NCBI GenBank assembly: GCA_947364365.1
Contig: CANASP010000003.1
Location: forward strand, 1-64,000
Length of the DNA: 64,000 nucleotides
Reading direction: 5' to 3'
DNA from: an uncultured Alistipes sp.
Lineage (GTDB): Bacteria; Bacteroidota; Bacteroidia; Bacteroidales; Rikenellaceae
Part shown: in pieces, positions 60,355 through 64,000 of the stretch
How positions within the stretch are numbered: the stretch's first letter is position 1
Layout: every line of letters begins with the position of its first letter
Notes under the pieces: generated by a model
Seen by the model: the letters and a program-made list of their open reading frames with translations, nothing else
The model's database searches: none
What the model was told of the DNA's origin: nothing
Translations under genes and position numbers: made by a program

Positions 60355-61704
60355 TCAGGCGTGTTCTTTTACCCAGGATTTGAAACATTCGCCGCGGTGC
60401 TCGTAGTTCTTGAACAGGTCGAACGAGGCGCAGGCGGGCGAGAGCAGCACCACATCGCCCGGGCGGGCGGCCCGCTTGGCGGCGGCCATCGCCTCGTCGA
60501 ACGTCGGGCACGAGACGATGGCGGGGACGATGCCCCCGAACTCTCGCTGGAGCTTGGCGTTGTCTATCCCCATGCAGACGAGCGTGTGGACCTTCTCGCG
60601 GGCGAAGTCCTTCAGGGGGCCGTAGTCGTTGCCCTTGTCGGTCCCGCCGGCGATCCACACCACGGGACGCTTCATGCTTTCGAGGGCGTACCACACCGAG
60701 TCGACGTTGGTGGCCTTCGAGTCGTTGATCCACTCGACGCCGCCCCGGTCGCCGCAGGGTTCGAGGCGGTGCTCGACGGGGGCGAAGTCGCAGATCGAGC
60801 GGCGGATCTGCCCGGGGTCGACCCCCGCGGCCAGCGCGGCCAGCGCGGCGGCCATGGCGTTGTAGGCGTTGTGCAGGCCGCCGATGCGCATCTGCGCGGT
60901 GTCGATCTCGACCGAGGCCTTGCCCGCCGTGGCGGTGAAGACCCCGTCGAGCAGGAAGGCGTCGCCCGCGCCGCTCGCCACGGCGTTGCGCGCGGCGAAG
61001 GGGAGCTGCCGCATGCGAAGATCGTATTTCGGCAGCTGCCGCCAGATTGTCTCGTCGTCGCCCGAGTAGACGAACCAGTCGCGCGAGGTCATGTTCTGCG
61101 TGATGCGCATCTTCGCGGCGGCGTAGTTTTCGAACGAATGGTCGTAGCGGTCGAGGTGGTCGGGCGTGATGTTCGTCAAAACGCCGATGTGGGCGCGGAA
61201 ACGGTACATGCCGTCGAGCTGGAACGAGCTGAGTTCGAGCACGTACCAGTCGTAACGGCCCGTGGCGACGGAGTAGGCGAAGCTCTCGCCGATGTTGCCC
61301 CCCAGGGCGACGTTCCACCCCGCGTCGCGCAGGATCTTGTAGATGAGCGACGTGGTGGTCGTCTTGCCGTTGGAGCCGGTGACGCAGATGCAGCGCGCTC
61401 CGTCGAGGTAGCGGCCCGCGAACTCGATCTCGGAGATGACCGGGATGCCCTTTTCGCGGATCCGGCGCACGATGGGCGCCGTGTCGGGGATGCCCGGCGA
61501 CTTGATGACCTCCGAGGCGGCGAGGATCCGCTCCTCGGTGTGGCCGCCCTCCTCGTAGGGCACCTCCCACTCGTCGAGGCGCGCGCGGAAGCGGTCGGCG
61601 ATGCGGCCGGCGTCGGAGAGCAGGACGTCGAAGCCCTTTTTCTTGGCGAGGATCGCGGAGCCGTAGCCGCTGATGCCGCCGCCCAGTACGACGATTTTCT
61701 TCAT
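60355..61704 (-). CDS. murD: UDP-N-acetylmuramoyl-L-alanine:D-glutamate ligase
   Basis: Adds D-Glu to UDP-MurNAc-L-Ala in the cytoplasm. The N-terminal UDP-binding domain starts MKKIVVLGGGISGYG, the ATP loop is GSNGKTTT (110-117), NITPDHLDRYDHS supplies the metal site, and the C-terminal domain has WINDSKATNVDS, an AGGTDKGNDY segment and SPACASFDLFKNYEHRG. Length 449 is normal. Gap to mraY is 13 bp and to ftsW 4 bp. Confidence 0.96.
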   Translation of the reverse strand: MKKIVVLGGGISGYGSAILAKKKGFDVLLSDAGRIADRFRARLDEWEVPYEEGGHTEERILAASEVIKSPGIPDTAPIVRRIREKGIPVISEIEFAGRYLDGARCICVTGSNGKTTTTSLIYKILRDAGWNVALGGNIGESFAYSVATGRYDWYVLELSSFQLDGMYRFRAHIGVLTNITPDHLDRYDHSFENYAAAKMRITQNMTSRDWFVYSGDDETIWRQLPKYDLRMRQLPFAARNAVASGAGDAFLLDGVFTATAGKASVEIDTAQMRIGGLHNAYNAMAAALAALAAGVDPGQIRRSICDFAPVEHRLEPCGDRGGVEWINDSKATNVDSVWYALESMKRPVVWIAGGTDKGNDYGPLKDFAREKVHTLVCMGIDNAKLQREFGGIVPAIVSCPTFDEAMAAAKRAARPGDVVLLSPACASFDLFKNYEHRGECFKSWVKEHA

Positions 61705-61717
61705 ATCGGGTAGTTGT

Positions 61718-62962
61718 TTATCGGATCTTGAGCGTCACGAGGGTCATGGCGGCCAGCAGCAGCGAGATGATCCAGAAGCGCAGGACGATCTTCGTCTCGA
61801 AGATCTCCTTCTTCTGGTAGTGGTGGTGCAGCGGCGACATGAGCAGGATACGGCGCCCCTCGCCGTACTTGCGCTTGGTGTATTTGAACCAGCCCACCTG
61901 CACCATCACCGAGACGCTCTCGGCCAGGAAGACGCCGCACAACAGCGGCAGCAGCAGCTCCTTGCGGATGCAGAGCGAGAAGACGGCGATCACGCCGCCG
62001 ATGGCCAACGACCCCGTGTCGCCCATGAAGATCTGCGCCGGGAAGGAGTTGTACCACAGGAAGCCCACCAGGGCGCCCATCATCGCCGCGGCGAAGACCA
62101 TCAGCTCGCCGGCGTCGGGGATGTACATGATGTTGAGGTAGTCGGCGTAGACGATGTGGCCCGAGAGGTAGGCCAGCGCACCCAGCACGGCGACGATCGG
62201 CACCGAAACGCCCGTGGTCAGGCCGTCGAGGCCGTCGGTGAGGTTGGCGCCGTTGGAGACGGCCGTGACGACGAAGATCGCCACCAGCACGTAGAGCAGC
62301 CACGTGGCGGGGCCGTTGCCGCCCGTCAGGCGGCCGTAGTCGAACTCGTTGTTCTTGATGAAGGGGATGGTGGTCTGCGTGGTCTTGAGGCTCTCGGTGG
62401 CCACGACGACCTGCCGCTGCGCCGTGCCGACCACGGCGCCCGAGGCGTCGACGTACTGCGTCTCGACGGGCTGGGTGGTCTTCTCGCAGACGACGATCTG
62501 GGGCGAGAGCCACATCGTCGTGCCGACGATGACGCCCAGGCCGACCTGGCCCACGACCTTGAAACGCCCCTTGAGCCCCTCCTTCTTGTGGCGGAAGACC
62601 TTGATGTAGTCGTCCAGTCCGCCGATCAGCCCCAGCCAGACCGTCGAGACGATCATCAGCCGGATGTAGACGTTGTCCAGCCGGCCGAAGAGCAGGATCG
62701 GCACGAGGATGGCCACGAGGATGATGACGCCGCCCATGGTGGGGGTGCCGCGCTTCTGCAACTGGCCCTGAAGGCCGAGATCGCGGATCTCCTCGCCGAT
62801 CTGCTTGCGGCGCAGGAAGTCGATGATCGACCGGCCGAAGATGATGGCGATGAGCAGCGAGAGGATGATGGCCGCCGCCGCGCGGAACGAAATGTACTGG
62901 AACATACCCGAGCCGGGAAGGTCCCACACGCGGTCGAGGTAACGGAAAAGATGATAGAGCAT
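61718..62962 (-). CDS. mraY: Phospho-N-acetylmuramoyl-pentapeptide transferase
   Basis: Makes lipid I from UDP-MurNAc-pentapeptide and undecaprenyl phosphate in the inner membrane. The 414-residue protein has ten TM helices and the MraY signatures GTPTMGG, D117-D118 in GGLDDYIK and LTDGLDGL around D243, plus the late HHHY segment before the C-terminal helices. A loop of ~60 residues (~155-215) is larger than in E. coli MraY; I recall this insertion from Bacteroidetes homologues. It lies between murE and murD. Confidence 0.96.
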   Translation of the reverse strand: MLYHLFRYLDRVWDLPGSGMFQYISFRAAAAIILSLLIAIIFGRSIIDFLRRKQIGEEIRDLGLQGQLQKRGTPTMGGVIILVAILVPILLFGRLDNVYIRLMIVSTVWLGLIGGLDDYIKVFRHKKEGLKGRFKVVGQVGLGVIVGTTMWLSPQIVVCEKTTQPVETQYVDASGAVVGTAQRQVVVATESLKTTQTTIPFIKNNEFDYGRLTGGNGPATWLLYVLVAIFVVTAVSNGANLTDGLDGLTTGVSVPIVAVLGALAYLSGHIVYADYLNIMYIPDAGELMVFAAAMMGALVGFLWYNSFPAQIFMGDTGSLAIGGVIAVFSLCIRKELLLPLLCGVFLAESVSVMVQVGWFKYTKRKYGEGRRILLMSPLHHHYQKKEIFETKIVLRFWIISLLLAAMTLVTLKIR

Positions 62963-62986
62963 GGTTGTATCGGATGAATCGTAGGG

Positions 62987-64000
62987 TTAGGAACGGTGGG
63001 TGGCGTCGAAGGCCCGGCGGAGCTCCTCGCGGTCGTCGAAATGGCGTCGCTCGTCGCCGACGATCTGGTAGGTCTCGTGCCCCTTGCCCGCGACGAGCAG
63101 GATGTCGCCCGCGCGGGCGAGCATCGCGGCGGTGCGGATCGCCTCGGCGCGGTCGACGATGCGCAGGTAGCGCACCGAGGGGTCGAGCGAGGCGGTCATC
63201 TCATCGAGGATGGCCGCGGGGTCCTCGTGGCGCGGGTTGTCGGAGGTGAAGATCGCCGTGGAGGCGTATTTCACCGCGATGGCGGCCATCTCGGGGCGCT
63301 TGGTACGGTCGCGGTCGCCGCCGCAGCCGCACACCGCGAGGAGCTGCTGGCCGGGGCGGCGCAGCTCCCCGATCGTGCGCAGGACGTTCTCCAGCGCGTC
63401 GGGCGTGTGGGCGTAGTCGACCACGGCCGTCGTGCCGTCGGCCGCGCGGACGATCTGGAAACGCCCGTCGACCGAGCGCAGGGCGCTCAGGGCCTGCAAC
63501 GTCTCGTCGGCATCCAGCCCCAGCAGACGCGCCGCGCCGTAGACCGCCGCGAGGTTCGCGGCGTTGAAGCGCCCGGGAAGGTGGGTCCACACCTCGCGGC
63601 CGTCGATGCGCAGCAGCATCCCTTCGAGGTGGGTCTCGACGATCCGGCAGCGGAAGTCGGCCGCCGAGCGCAGCGAGTAGGCGCTCACCGCGGCCGCGGT
63701 GTTCTGCACCATCACGCGGCCGTTGCGGTCGTCGGCGTTGACCAGCGCGAAGGCGTCGCGCGGCAGGTCGTCGAAGAAGCGTTTCTTGGCCCGCAGGTAC
63801 TCGGCGAAGGTCTTGTGGTAGTCGAGGTGGTCGTGCGTGAGGTTGGTGAAGAGTCCTCCGGCGAAGTGCAGCCCCCGCGTGCGCAGCTGGACGATGGCGT
63901 GCGACGAGCACTCCATGAAGCAGTAGGCGCACCCGGCGTCGACCATCTCGCGCATCATGGCGTTGAGCCGGATGGCGTCGGGGGTCGTGTGGGTCGCCTC
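62987..64000 (-). CDS. murE: UDP-MurNAc-tripeptide synthetase MurE (5' part outside window)
   Basis: Adds the third stem residue to UDP-MurNAc-L-Ala-D-Glu. The window holds the C-terminal ~337 residues. The frame stays open to the right edge and begins there with EATHTTPDAIRL, which belongs to the central ATP domain. Also visible are MECSSHAIVQLR, NLTHDHLDYH, VDYAHTPDALE and DNPRHEDP. The DNPR motif marks enzymes that add meso-diaminopimelate. The upstream end, including the N-terminal domain, is cut off, so length and start cannot be given. Confidence 0.95.
   Translation of the reverse strand, partial: EATHTTPDAIRLNAMMREMVDAGCAYCFMECSSHAIVQLRTRGLHFAGGLFTNLTHDHLDYHKTFAEYLRAKKRFFDDLPRDAFALVNADDRNGRVMVQNTAAAVSAYSLRSAADFRCRIVETHLEGMLLRIDGREVWTHLPGRFNAANLAAVYGAARLLGLDADETLQALSALRSVDGRFQIVRAADGTTAVVDYAHTPDALENVLRTIGELRRPGQQLLAVCGCGGDRDRTKRPEMAAIAVKYASTAIFTSDNPRHEDPAAILDEMTASLDPSVRYLRIVDRAEAIRTAAMLARAGDILLVAGKGHETYQIVGDERRHFDDREELRRAFDATHRS

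Overview
The window reads as chromosomal DNA of a GC-rich member of the Bacteroidales. An Alistipes-like Rikenellaceae genome is my best guess from gene content and base composition; I could not test it by alignment. Four things support the phylum: repeated Bacteroidetes-type -7 promoter boxes (TAnnTTTG) upstream of genes; Bacteroidetes-restricted families (DUF4271, DUF3467); a MraY with the extra extracytoplasmic loop and a Tgt without zinc cysteines, both of which I associate with this phylum; and TolC/HlyD/FtsX-type transport operons under a sigma-54 two-component system. I see no tRNA, rRNA, CRISPR array, prophage or IS element. Almost all of the window is dense housekeeping coding sequence, and the many long alternative-frame ORFs are GC-bias shadows.

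Layout. 1-2061: an 8-bp tandem repeat running off the left edge, then hflX and upp with a strong terminator. 2188-14283 (all minus): a zinc CDF exporter, a hemerythrin-LuxR fusion regulator, and a long run, in transcription order: LysE-type exporter, cmk, ispH, small membrane protein, ctp protease, histidine kinase, DUF4271, hemD, rnpA, yidD, LtaS-like sulfatase. 14284-16544: promoter-like tandem repeats, a DUF3467 gene, a repeat-filled gap and a TlpA-type thiol reductase. 16545-23999 (minus): GH78-like glycosidase, folC, lnt, rsmG, thioredoxin, ECF sigma factor, GT2 glycosyltransferase. 24373-30499 (plus): tgt, lptG-type permease, PASTA protein, rluD-type pseudouridine synthase and a YgiQ radical SAM protein. 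30929-33474: xerD facing away from prmA-recO across a palindromic double promoter.

33823-54744 is the most distinctive block. An NtrC-type sigma-54 activator and its kinase (minus) face an operon of TolC, HlyD-type adaptor, six ~800-residue FtsX/MacB-type permeases and one ATPase. A near-consensus sigma-54 promoter (GG-N10-GC) lies just before tolC. The natural reading is a sigma-54-switched envelope export or stress-response machine in which one ATPase may serve six permeases. 54889-57281: an OprO/P-like porin and a YeiH-type exporter broken by a one-base frameshift in a G6 tract. 57364-64000 (minus): S4 protein, MFS exporter, ftsW, murD, mraY and the 3' part of murE, i.e. a dcw cluster whose contiguity stops after ftsW.

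The gaps between operons share a dispersed modular repeat (modules A and B). Module B has two hairpins whose pairing survives sequence change. Together with the sigma-54 export operon, this is the part of the window least explained by ordinary annotation.
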